From positions 1 through 22,545 of the forward strand of contig PBHT01000045.1 in the NCBI GenBank assembly GCA_002720285.1: 22,545 nucleotides of DNA, written 5' to 3'. A program made the translations under genes and the position numbers. The DNA is from Acidobacteriota bacterium (lineage in GTDB: Bacteria > Acidobacteriota > Vicinamibacteria > Vicinamibacterales > UBA823). Positions 15,987 through 22,545 of this stretch are shown piece by piece (position 1 is the first letter of the stretch; each line of letters starts with the position of its first letter). The notes under the pieces are model-generated. The model was not told the origin of the DNA and ran no database searches. It was given only the letters and a program-made list of their open reading frames with translations.

Positions 15987-17159
15987 TCAGACGAAAACCG
16001 CCATAACCTCATTGGCCAACAACATCCCTTCGCGGCTCAGCCGCAACTGATCACCCTCTTCGACGAGCTGTCCATCGTCGATAAAGGATTGTAACTCGGC
16101 CCCATAACGTGTGGGAACGTCAACACCATAACGGTCACCAATAGCGGCAACATCAACACCCTCGGTGAGGCGAAGACCCATAAATAAGGCTTCGGATAAC
16201 TGTTGTTCAGGGGAGCGTTTCTGGTGGGCGCAACTCGGATCACTCCCTGCCTCGAGGCGGTCCAAATAGACAGAAGTTTCCGACGTATTGCTCCATCGCT
16301 CCTCGCCGACAGTCGAATGGGCACCTGGGCCAAAACCGATCCACTGGCCATCCATCCAGTATTTCATATTGTGTCGAGACCGGTGGCCGGGCCGCGCAAC
16401 ATTCGAAATCTCGTATTGTTGAAAACCCGCCTGGTCAAGACGCACAAGTGCCGATAGATACATTTCCGCCGCCACATCATCCGGCGCTTGGGTCGAAGCG
16501 GCCCGTATCATTTCGTCGCGTAGCGGCGAATTTGGGTACACCTCAAGCAGATATAGCGAAGCATGGTCCGGCCCAATTGCAATCAATTCTTCCACCGACT
16601 CAAGCCACTCAAGGACCTTCTGGCCTGGAAGCCACATCATGAGGTCGAGACTAACGTCCTTGAACCCAACCGCACGAGCGAAAGTAAATGCCCGTCTGGC
16701 CGCGACGCTGCTGTGCAAGCGACCGAGCATGACGAGTTCCGTGTCACGAAAGGACTGAACGCCAAGGCTGAGGCGCGTGACGCCTGCAGCCCGATAACCA
16801 GCCAAGCGCTCCTTGGTCGCCGACTCAGGATTCGATTCCATCGTAATTTCAGCTTTTCCTGAGACGCTAAATGACGATCGGCATACATCAATAATCCGAG
16901 TGACTTCCTCAGGCTCAAGTAGTGATGGCGTACCTCCACCGAAGTAAATTGTATCCACCGACAGTGGCGCCGACGCCAGCCTGATTTCCTCCACCACGGC
17001 TGCCACGTAGCGGCGTGCGCGCGCGGCGTCAAACAGGCCACGTGTAAAGTTGCAGTAACTGCAAATCGCTTCGCAGAACGGAACGTGAATGTAGAGGCCG
17101 ACGCGAGAATTGGCGCAGTGTCTCGCAAGAGATGTAGCTATCTTGCGCGGGGCAGTCAC
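15987..17159 (-). CDS. hemW: HemW, radical-SAM haem chaperone
   Basis: Radical-SAM protein of the HemN/HemW family; HemW binds haem and delivers it to respiratory proteins and lacks the coproporphyrinogen oxidase activity of HemN. With the start at 17159 it has 390 residues. The [4Fe-4S] motif is CEAICSYC (C29, C33, C36), inside HVPFC...CNF; the SAM-binding GGGTPSLL follows, and the HNxxYW haem-related motif appears as HNMKYW. The C-terminal HemN domain ends SREGMLLANEVMAVF. I choose GTG 17159, which overlaps the previous stop as GTGA and has AGGAAAGG upstream; an in-frame TTG at 17186 is also possible. HNMKYW and the absence of the extra HemN cysteine point to HemW. Confidence 0.93.
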   Translation of the reverse strand: MTAPRKIATSLARHCANSRVGLYIHVPFCEAICSYCNFTRGLFDAARARRYVAAVVEEIRLASAPLSVDTIYFGGGTPSLLEPEEVTRIIDVCRSSFSVSGKAEITMESNPESATKERLAGYRAAGVTRLSLGVQSFRDTELVMLGRLHSSVAARRAFTFARAVGFKDVSLDLMMWLPGQKVLEWLESVEELIAIGPDHASLYLLEVYPNSPLRDEMIRAASTQAPDDVAAEMYLSALVRLDQAGFQQYEISNVARPGHRSRHNMKYWMDGQWIGFGPGAHSTVGEERWSNTSETSVYLDRLEAGSDPSCAHQKRSPEQQLSEALFMGLRLTEGVDVAAIGDRYGVDVPTRYGAELQSFIDDGQLVEEGDQLRLSREGMLLANEVMAVFV

Positions 17160-18004
17160 GACGTGCCTGCCTTTCCTCCCGGCCAACGAACGTCAGTCTT
17201 GCCCTCACGAAACCTCACCTTCAGTTGACCGGAAGCCCGCCGTCCGGTCCCTCGAGGTCGACTTGGCGGATTCTTGTACATGTTGAGAAGGTCCGCGGCC
17301 GTCGCAGGGCCCTTCGAAGCGTCATAGAAACGATAGTCGGCGCCTCTAAACTCAAGAAATTCGCACATTTCGTGCAGACGGGAGTGCATCCGGAAACCTA
17401 CCTGGTCAATCAGAGAATCTCCTAGGTTTTCAGGGTACTCCTCATAATTGGAGGTAAAGATAGTGGGTCGGCGCTCGTTATACCTCGTATTGACAATCAG
17501 GTTCAGCGTTTCGTCAACCCATTCAGAGGTCTTTTCAGCGCCAAGATCGTCCAGCACGAGAAGCTCGGATTCAATAACTGGCCGTAGTACATCCGATTCA
17601 GTCGCGCGAACCACCGGGTTATAAGTACTCCGGATGAGACGGAGCAATTCCCGTGTGTCATAGAAGAGTCCCCGCGCACCACTCCGCTGGATAACCGCTC
17701 GCAGAACAGCGACGGCTAGATGGGTCTTACCAATGCCCGGCGGTCCGACAAAAAACAATCCCTGCTCAACCACTGGAAAGGCGTCAGTAAACGCCTGTGC
17801 CCGAACTACAGCCTTCTGCAACTTTTCGTTTGGGTAGACGACAAAGCCGTCGAGACTACATTTCCGATACCGCGGTGGAATTCGTGCGTCGTCCAGCAAC
17901 TTACCGGAAAGTGCTTCTCGCCAGCAGTCGCATCGAACGACCTGCTGAACGCCCTCCGCCTCGACGGGTTTCCATCCGGTATCACCACAGTGTAGACAAG
18001 CCAT
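17156..18004 (-). CDS. DnaC/DnaI-like AAA+ helicase loader
   Basis: AAA+ ATPase that probably loads the replicative helicase DnaB at origins or stalled forks. The 282 residues start with a short zinc-binding head (C3LHC6 ... C25DC27) like that of DnaI. The ATPase has Walker A GPPGIGKT (87-94), Walker B ELLVLDDLG (147-155), sensor 1 TSNY and a late GFRMHSRLHEMCEF with arginine residues for ATP sensing. The tail is basic (RPRGTGRRASGQ), suited to nucleic-acid contact. IstB transposase helpers are close relatives, but the zinc head and absence of a transposase nearby argue against that. It overlaps hemW by four bases and follows hspR by 102 bases. An independent promoter probably precedes it. 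Confidence 0.85.
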   Translation of the reverse strand: MACLHCGDTGWKPVEAEGVQQVVRCDCWREALSGKLLDDARIPPRYRKCSLDGFVVYPNEKLQKAVVRAQAFTDAFPVVEQGLFFVGPPGIGKTHLAVAVLRAVIQRSGARGLFYDTRELLRLIRSTYNPVVRATESDVLRPVIESELLVLDDLGAEKTSEWVDETLNLIVNTRYNERRPTIFTSNYEEYPENLGDSLIDQVGFRMHSRLHEMCEFLEFRGADYRFYDASKGPATAADLLNMYKNPPSRPRGTGRRASGQLKVRFREGKTDVRWPGGKAGTS

Positions 18005-18047
18005 AAATTTCTAACACTCTTCGCCGGTAGGCAATAAGGCGCGCCAC

Positions 18048-18075
18048 ATTGTAGCGCGAACGGCGTGGGGGGCAA
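18048..18075 (-). promoter_or_regulatory. Candidate promoter for the helicase-loader/hemW pair
   Basis: Read on the minus strand, TTGCCC (18075-18070) and TACAAT (18053-18048) are spaced by 16 bases, about 45 bases before the ATG at 18004. The -10 matches the consensus at five of six and the -35 at four of six positions. It lies in the gap after hspR and would uncouple the pair from heat-shock control. Confidence 0.45.
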
Positions 18076-18106
18076 TACGGAGATACCTGAGAACCGAGGA
18101 ACCAGC

Positions 18107-18553
18107 TCAGGAACGTGATCGACTTGAACTCTCTTCGCCACGGGCTGACGGGTCAGCAGGCCTCACTGAGGATGCACGGACAAGGTCCGTCGGCGAAGCT
18201 TTGACCAAAGCCGTTCCAAGGCGCTGTTCCCAATCACCAAGACCTCTCTCGAGTTCCTGTTTCACATACGCGACGAATTCGTTAACCTCCAGCTGCATCT
18301 TTTCAATTTTTTCTCGCATGTTCAGAATAATTTCAACACCCGCCATGTTGACACCCAGGTCACGGGTCAATGCGAGTATCGTTTCCAGCTGCTCGAGGTC
18401 TTCTTCACCATACAGCCTTGTGTTTCCATCGGTACGAGACGGCTTGAGGAGACCCTCGCGCTCATAGAGACGCAGGGTTTGCGGATGAATGTTATATTTC
18501 TGCGCGACGGCGCTGATCATGTAGCGTGCTTCACTTGCTTGTGTCTTTGGCAT
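18107..18553 (-). CDS. hspR: HspR, MerR-family heat-shock repressor
   Basis: DNA-binding repressor of the dnaK operon; in actinobacteria and relatives HspR uses DnaK as co-repressor and falls off the DNA when DnaK is busy. The 148 residues have a MerR winged helix in ARYMISAVAQKYNIHPQTLRLYEREGLLKPSRTDGNTRLY (about 9-48; shown only for orientation in pieces: MISAVAQKYNIHPQTLRLYE, then GNTRLY). This carries the signature spacing of HspR. The helical effector part with LGVNMAGVEIILNMREKIEKM follows, then a serine/arginine-rich tail. It is 38 bases after dnaJ, the classic dnaK-dnaJ-hspR order. Co-location makes HspR far likelier than another MerR protein. Confidence 0.94.
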   Translation of the reverse strand: MPKTQASEARYMISAVAQKYNIHPQTLRLYEREGLLKPSRTDGNTRLYGEEDLEQLETILALTRDLGVNMAGVEIILNMREKIEKMQLEVNEFVAYVKQELERGLGDWEQRLGTALVKASPTDLVRASSVRPADPSARGEESSSRSRS

Positions 18554-18591
18554 ATCTACTCGCTCACACCGGGCGCGTCATGCACCAGGGT

Positions 18592-19674
18592 TTAAAAATC
18601 CTCACGCACATTGCCCTCGTTGAGTTCGGCAAATTCTCGTAATAATGCCTTCGATCGCTCATCTACAACTCGTGGCAACACCAACTGGACCTCCACTACA
18701 AGATCGCCAGCGTGGCCACGATCCCGAAAATCCGGCACACCCCGACCAAGCAGTCGGAAGCGCTGCCCCGACTGAGTACCAGGCGGAATCCTGATATTTC
18801 CACGGCCATCCAAGGTAGGCACCTCAATCTTCGCCCCCAATGCGGCCTCATGAACCGCGACGGGTAACACGAGATATAGGTCCTTTCCCTCGCGGGTAAA
18901 CAGTGGGTGCGGCTCGACTTCAACCGTGAGATACAGGTCTCCGGGTCTTCCACCGCGACGACCCACATGCCCGCGCTTCGGCACTCTGACCCGTCCACCG
19001 TCGTCGACACCGGCTGGAATACGTACACGAACGGATTCCGAACCCTGGACCGCGCCACTGCCCTCGCACCGCAGACAAGCACGATGCTCTTGACGGCCAG
19101 AACCTCCACAATGCACACAAGCCCGAGAAAAAACCATGTGCCCACGAACCCACCGCACCCTACCCGTACCACGACATGCAGTGCAGCGACCTTCGACCAT
19201 TCGTAGCACGCCAGAACCCCGACAGTCATCGCATCGATTAAGTCGGGCCACCGTCACCGCGCGTTCAGTCCCGCGCATCGACTCGTTGAAGCTAATTCGA
19301 ATGGACAGATGTAAATCGGTCCCATCGGCCGCTACCCCATCTGCCCGGTTGTCGGTCCGCAAAACATCGGCAAAAAGATCGCCGAATGTTGAAGCCGCCT
19401 CACCCTCCGCAGAACCTGAGAAGTCAAATCCTTGAAACTCAAACGACGATTCGGGCAGGGTGTCGGTCAAGCTGCCGCGGCTGTCATAGTGCCGTCGTTG
19501 TTCGGGATCGCTGAGAACCTGATAGGCCTCGGTCACACGGCTAAAGACACTCGCTGAATTACGGTCACCTGGGTTGATACCCGGATGGTACTTGCGGGCG
19601 AGTCGGCGATAAGCACGCCTAACGTCGCTCAGTGTTGCGCTCCGCTCAAGACCGAGGATGATGTAGAGGTCCAT
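18592..19674 (-). CDS. dnaJ: DnaJ-type co-chaperone with a variant HPG motif
   Basis: J-domain protein that normally delivers clients to DnaK and triggers its ATPase. The 360 residues comprise a J domain (1-67), a short Gly/Phe linker (about 78-92, FEFQGFDFSG), four zinc repeats (CDDCRGSG 148-, CTACRGTG 164-, CVHCGGSG 186-, CLRCEGSG 200-) and the two beta-sandwich client-binding domains (VRIPAGVDDGGRVRVP; GDLYLTVEVEPHPLF). Odd point: the canonical HPD in helix II-III loop reads H30-P31-G32 (codon GGT at 19581-19579); the following INPGD is normal. The HPD aspartate is required for DnaK stimulation in well-studied proteins. It may be a lineage variant or a base error. It starts 31 bases after dnaK. 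Confidence 0.93.
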   Translation of the reverse strand: MDLYIILGLERSATLSDVRRAYRRLARKYHPGINPGDRNSASVFSRVTEAYQVLSDPEQRRHYDSRGSLTDTLPESSFEFQGFDFSGSAEGEAASTFGDLFADVLRTDNRADGVAADGTDLHLSIRISFNESMRGTERAVTVARLNRCDDCRGSGVLRMVEGRCTACRGTGRVRWVRGHMVFSRACVHCGGSGRQEHRACLRCEGSGAVQGSESVRVRIPAGVDDGGRVRVPKRGHVGRRGGRPGDLYLTVEVEPHPLFTREGKDLYLVLPVAVHEAALGAKIEVPTLDGRGNIRIPPGTQSGQRFRLLGRGVPDFRDRGHAGDLVVEVQLVLPRVVDERSKALLREFAELNEGNVREDF

Positions 19675-19705
19675 CAGTCAAGGCTCCCCTTTAGGCCTAC
19701 AAACC

Positions 19706-21628
19706 TTATTTCTTTTCGTCCTCAACGACTTCGGCGTCAATCACGTCTCCGTCGGAAGACGCATCCGCATCCGACGACGTGTCCGCCGTGGCCTCGGCAT
19801 CAGGCGCCTGGGTCTCAGCCCCCTGACCTGCCTTATACAGCGTCTCAGCCGCTTTGTGCTGCGCTGTGTTCAATTTTTCCATTGCCTGCACAACGGCTTC
19901 AGTCTCACCACCCTCGAGCGCTTGTTTCACATCAGCGAGCGCGGCTTCAACGGCGGACCTTTCAGTTTCCGAAAGTTTGTCACCACTGTCCTGCAGCATC
20001 CGCTCAGCCCCGTAAACGGCCTGGTCAGCCTTGTTGCGGGTCTCAATTTCTTCATGCTGCTTCTTATCGTCCTCAGCGTGCAGTTCGGCCTCTTTCATCA
20101 TCTGATCGACTTCTTCCTGCTTGAGACCGCCGGACGACGTAATCGTAATCTTTTGTTCCTTTCCTGTGCCTCGATCTTTTGCCGAAACGTTGACTATACC
20201 GTTCGCATCAATATCGAAGGCAACTTCAATCTGGGGTATGCCACGCGGTGCTGGTGGTAAACCCACGAGATGAAACTTACCCAGGGTTCTATTATCGCGG
20301 GCCAAAGGCCGTTCTCCCTGCAGCACGTGCACCTCAACACTGGTTTGATTATCAGCAGCCGTGGAGAACACCTCACTCTTATGAGTAGGGATAGTAGTGT
20401 TCCGTGAAATCAACGATGTAGAAACCCCGCCTAGCGTCTCTATGCCCAAAGAGAGCGGCGTCACATCAAGCAGCAGGAGATCTTTAACTTCACCCGCTAA
20501 CACACCGGCTTGGATAGCTGCGCCGACGGCCACTACTTCGTCCGGGTTGACACCTCGATGCGGCTCCTTGCCGAACAGCTCCTTAACGATCTCCTGAACC
20601 CTCGGTACGCGGGTCGACCCTCCAACCAGCACCACTTCGTCAATTTTCGATGCCTCCAGACCGGCATCAGCAAGTGCCTGTTTGACAGGACCAACAGCCT
20701 TTTGAAGCAACTCCTCAACCAATTGTTCAAATTTCGCACGCGTTAACTTCATCGCTAAATGCTTTGGTCCAGACTGATCGGCCGTTATGAACGGCAAATT
20801 GATGTCGGTCTCCTTGACGGTCGAAAGTTCCGTCTTAGCTTTTTCTGCAGCCTCCTTGAGACGTTGGAGAGCCATACGATCCTTGCTTAGGTCAATCCCT
20901 GTTTCTTTCCTGAATTCGGTAACGATCCAGTCGATCACGCGGTGATCGAGATTGTCTCCACCTAGGTGAGTGTCACCGTTCGTAGCTTTGACCTCTACAA
21001 CCCCCTCGCCTACTTCCAGAATTGAAATGTCGAAGGTGCCACCGCCAAAATCGAACACCGCGATCGTCTCGTCAGCCTTCTTGTCCAACCCGTAGGCCAA
21101 GGCAGCGGCTGTCGGCTCATTGACAATCCGCATCACCTCAAGACCAGCGATCTGGCCAGCATCTTTAGTGGCTTGCCGCTGGGCGTCATTGAAGTAGGCG
21201 GGTACCGTGATGACAGCCTGCGTGACCTCCTGGCCAAGATACGCCTCGGCGGCTTGTCGCAGTTTTTGGAGGACCATCGCTGAAATTTGCGGCGGGGTAT
21301 ACGGCTCGTCTCGACCACTGATTTTGATACGCACATCGCCGTTGGATCCCGCAACAACCGAGTAAGGGACCATCGTCATCTCCTCGGTCACCTCGTCGGC
21401 TTTGCGCCCCATAAATCTCTTGATTGAAAAAACCGTGTTTTCTGGATTCGTCACGGCTTGGCGTTTCGCAACCTGTCCACTCAACCGCTCCTCGGCCGAC
21501 GTGAAACCAACAACCGAGGGCGTCAGACGGCTCCCTTCGGGATTTGTGATAACTACAGGTTCGCCGCCCTCAATCACTGCGACAACCGAGTTTGTCGTGC
21601 CAAGGTCGATACCAATAATTTTGCTCAT
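19706..21628 (-). CDS. dnaK: Chaperone DnaK (Hsp70)
   Basis: ATP-dependent chaperone. From the ATG at 21628 it has 640 residues, the usual size. The nucleotide-binding domain shows [11 protein letters not shown] (3-13), [45 protein letters not shown] and [15 protein letters not shown]; the linker is [15 protein letters not shown]. The substrate domain follows, and the C-terminal tail is acidic ([21 protein letters not shown]). AAGGG lies eight bases before the ATG; a GTG three codons upstream (21637) is possible but has poor spacing. Expression is probably heat-inducible through HspR and a sigma-70 promoter upstream. It is followed by dnaJ and hspR; grpE is missing from the operon. Confidence 0.97.
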   Translation of the reverse strand: MSKIIGIDLGTTNSVVAVIEGGEPVVITNPEGSRLTPSVVGFTSAEERLSGQVAKRQAVTNPENTVFSIKRFMGRKADEVTEEMTMVPYSVVAGSNGDVRIKISGRDEPYTPPQISAMVLQKLRQAAEAYLGQEVTQAVITVPAYFNDAQRQATKDAGQIAGLEVMRIVNEPTAAALAYGLDKKADETIAVFDFGGGTFDISILEVGEGVVEVKATNGDTHLGGDNLDHRVIDWIVTEFRKETGIDLSKDRMALQRLKEAAEKAKTELSTVKETDINLPFITADQSGPKHLAMKLTRAKFEQLVEELLQKAVGPVKQALADAGLEASKIDEVVLVGGSTRVPRVQEIVKELFGKEPHRGVNPDEVVAVGAAIQAGVLAGEVKDLLLLDVTPLSLGIETLGGVSTSLISRNTTIPTHKSEVFSTAADNQTSVEVHVLQGERPLARDNRTLGKFHLVGLPPAPRGIPQIEVAFDIDANGIVNVSAKDRGTGKEQKITITSSGGLKQEEVDQMMKEAELHAEDDKKQHEEIETRNKADQAVYGAERMLQDSGDKLSETERSAVEAALADVKQALEGGETEAVVQAMEKLNTAQHKAAETLYKAGQGAETQAPDAEATADTSSDADASSDGDVIDAEVVEDEKK

Positions 21629-21714
21629 ATCCGACACCCTTACCCTGCCCCGCCGCCGACAGGTCTAGTGTTCTAAACGGTCGAGGGTTAAATTAATAGA
21701 TTTATATTAACGTT

Positions 21715-21743
21715 AGTATAAAATATGAGTATGTTATTGTCAA
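21715..21743 (-). promoter_or_regulatory. Sigma-70 promoter of the dnaK-dnaJ-hspR operon
   Basis: Read on the minus strand, TTGACA (21743-21738) and TATACT (21720-21715) are separated by exactly 17 bases, so the -35 is perfect and the -10 has one mismatch. The start would be near 21708, giving a leader of about 80 bases. This is the strongest promoter sequence in the window. It overlaps a degenerate HspR-operator-like element (see findings). Confidence 0.75.
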
Positions 21744-21809
21744 CTATTTTCAGATTAAAATAACCATAATCTCCTTAATTATATGTAAACCAATCACTTG
21801 TACCTCACG

Positions 21810-21818
21810 TGCTATAAT
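21810..21818 (+). promoter_or_regulatory. Extended -10 promoter of the penicillin-binding protein gene
   Basis: TGCTATAAT, that is a TG extension plus a perfect TATAAT, lies about 63 bases before the TTG start at 21881. No good -35 is at 17 bases, which is common for extended -10 promoters. Confidence 0.55.
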
Positions 21819-21831
21819 TTAGTTTTAGAGC

Positions 21832-21847
21832 GCTGAGAAATCTCAGC
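21832..21847 (+). other. Small hairpin in the leader of the penicillin-binding protein gene
   Basis: GCTGAG and CTCAGC pair perfectly over six bases around an AAAT loop, just downstream of the predicted start of transcription. There is no T-run after it, so it is not a terminator. It could shield or stabilise the 5' end of the message; a role is not shown. Confidence 0.4.
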
Positions 21848-21880
21848 CTTGGCAAGGTGTTTCTCTCAAAGGATAACTGA

Positions 21881-22545
21881 TTGCCTCGTTATCTCATTCG
21901 TATCACTCGTAGGGGCGGCATAATCGCAATATTTGTCGGCGTAGCGATTCTGGGGACTGTTAGTGGCGTCCTCTTCGCATTCGCTGGTGACCTTCCCCAG
22001 ATCACTGCCCTTGACGATTACGCCCCAAGCGTCATCACGCGCGTCTACGCAGCCAATGGAGAAGTGGTGACCGAATTTGCCACTCAGAGAAGGGTCGTTA
22101 TCGCCTATGAGGACATAGCCCCACGCCTCCGAGAGGCGATCGTGGCGTCAGAGGACGGTGGCTTCAACAGCCACTTCGGAATTAGCATTCCCCGCCTCGC
22201 CATCACGATTGTACGGGACATCATGAACCAGCGTCTTTATGGTGCGAGCACGATAACGCAGCAGCTAGCGCGCAATCTATTCCTAACCCTAGATAAGACC
22301 TGGGAAAGGAAAATTAAAGAACTCCTGCTTACCTTTCAGATCGAGAAGAGGTACACCAAGCGGGAAATTCTCACGCTGTATTGCAACCAGGTTCTCTTCG
22401 GCCATGGCGCTTTCGGCGTTGAAGCCGCGTCTAGGATGTACTTCGACAAGTCAGCCGATGAACTCGACCTCGCCGAAGCCTCACTCCTCGCTGGCATCAT
22501 TCAATTGCCGGCACGACAGAGTCCTTTCGTTAACCTCGAACTGGC
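21881..22545 (+). CDS. Class A penicillin-binding protein (PBP1a-like), N-terminal part; 3' end cut by window edge
   Basis: Peptidoglycan glycosyltransferase/transpeptidase; only about 221 residues, covering the membrane anchor and most of the glycosyltransferase (GT51) domain, are in the window. The anchor is IIAIFVGVAILGTVSGVLFAFAG (about 13-35). The catalytic segment is VASEDGGFNSHFGI, with the glutamate expected in family 51 and normally followed by D-R/x-R/x-F. The second block GASTITQQLARNLFLTLDK, then ERKIKELLLTFQIEKRYTKREILTLYCNQVLFGHGAFGVEAASRMYF and AEASLLAGIIQLP, are typical. The start is TTG 21881, because a TGA stop in the same frame precedes it directly; AAAGGA lies seven bases upstream. 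Whether it is bifunctional cannot be seen. Confidence 0.9.
   Translation, partial: MPRYLIRITRRGGIIAIFVGVAILGTVSGVLFAFAGDLPQITALDDYAPSVITRVYAANGEVVTEFATQRRVVIAYEDIAPRLREAIVASEDGGFNSHFGISIPRLAITIVRDIMNQRLYGASTITQQLARNLFLTLDKTWERKIKELLLTFQIEKRYTKREILTLYCNQVLFGHGAFGVEAASRMYFDKSADELDLAEASLLAGIIQLPARQSPFVNLEL

Noticed and set aside
18086..18111. Hairpin CCTGAG/CTCAGG at the hspR stop codon as an intrinsic terminator
   Set aside because: Only a six-base stem with a 14-base loop and no T-tract on the minus strand; the arms overlap the stop codon.
18696..19229. 177-residue minus-strand frame inside dnaJ
   Set aside because: A shifted frame within dnaJ; the dnaJ frame carries the four zinc motifs and client-binding domains.
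19585..20124. 179-residue plus-strand frame opposite dnaJ/dnaK
   Set aside because: Antisense to conserved chaperone genes; proline- and arginine-rich, typical of a shadow frame.
1..22545. CRISPR arrays, tRNA or rRNA genes, transposons, phage or defence islands
   Set aside because: No repeat-spacer pattern, cloverleaf, transposase, integrase or defence-type protein was seen; base composition looks even apart from the dnaK/PBP spacer.

Overview
The window reads as ordinary chromosome of a diderm (two-membrane) bacterium. The best guess is an uncultivated member of Acidobacteriota, perhaps close to Vicinamibacteria. This rests on the combination seen here: a BamA outer-membrane assembly protein and Lol lipoprotein-export genes next to a Gram-positive-style ClpC, a dnaK-dnaJ-hspR heat-shock operon without grpE, methylmalonyl-CoA epimerase next to MeaB, and several lineage-type small membrane and secreted proteins. 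The taxonomy is inference from gene content, not a search result. I see no rRNA, tRNA, CRISPR array, insertion sequence, integrase or phage gene, and no sign of recent transfer.

Layout. (1) Positions 1 to 14165: one long run of minus-strand genes with short gaps, transcribed from high to low coordinates: meaB, methylmalonyl-CoA epimerase, PfkB-family kinase, a membrane protein (DUF6677-like), a 57-residue membrane microprotein, a VanZ-like protein, enoyl-CoA hydratase, ribH, nusB, lysS, a LolC/E-type permease, lolD, clpC and bamA (cut by the window edge). (2) 14239 to 15288: a plus-strand pair behind a clear -10 box, a secreted protein of unknown function and a small outer-membrane beta-barrel. 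(3) 15435 to 15938: a minus-strand paralogue of that secreted protein, convergent with the pair and separated from it by a hairpin. (4) 15987 to 21628: minus-strand hemW, a DnaC/DnaI-like helicase loader, hspR, dnaJ and dnaK, with dnaK behind a near-consensus sigma-70 promoter. (5) 21881 to the end: the start of a plus-strand class A penicillin-binding protein, divergent from dnaK across an AT-rich spacer.

How the genes work together. LolD and the permease extract lipoproteins from the inner membrane, BamA inserts barrels in the outer membrane, and the penicillin-binding protein builds peptidoglycan: an envelope theme. ClpC, DnaK, DnaJ and HspR form a protein-quality-control theme. MeaB and the epimerase serve methylmalonyl-CoA (propionate/succinate) metabolism, and the crotonase could feed acyl-CoA metabolism. 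LysS, NusB and RibH are housekeeping.

No stretch longer than 300 bases lacks a gene. The largest gaps are 5058-5273 upstream of clpC (nothing convincing seen), 15289-15434 (hairpin) and 21629-21880 (two divergent promoters). I did not find a clearly new multi-gene system. The most interesting items are the duplicated secreted family with its barrel partner, a DnaJ whose HPD motif reads HPG, and an unlabelled 57-residue membrane protein.
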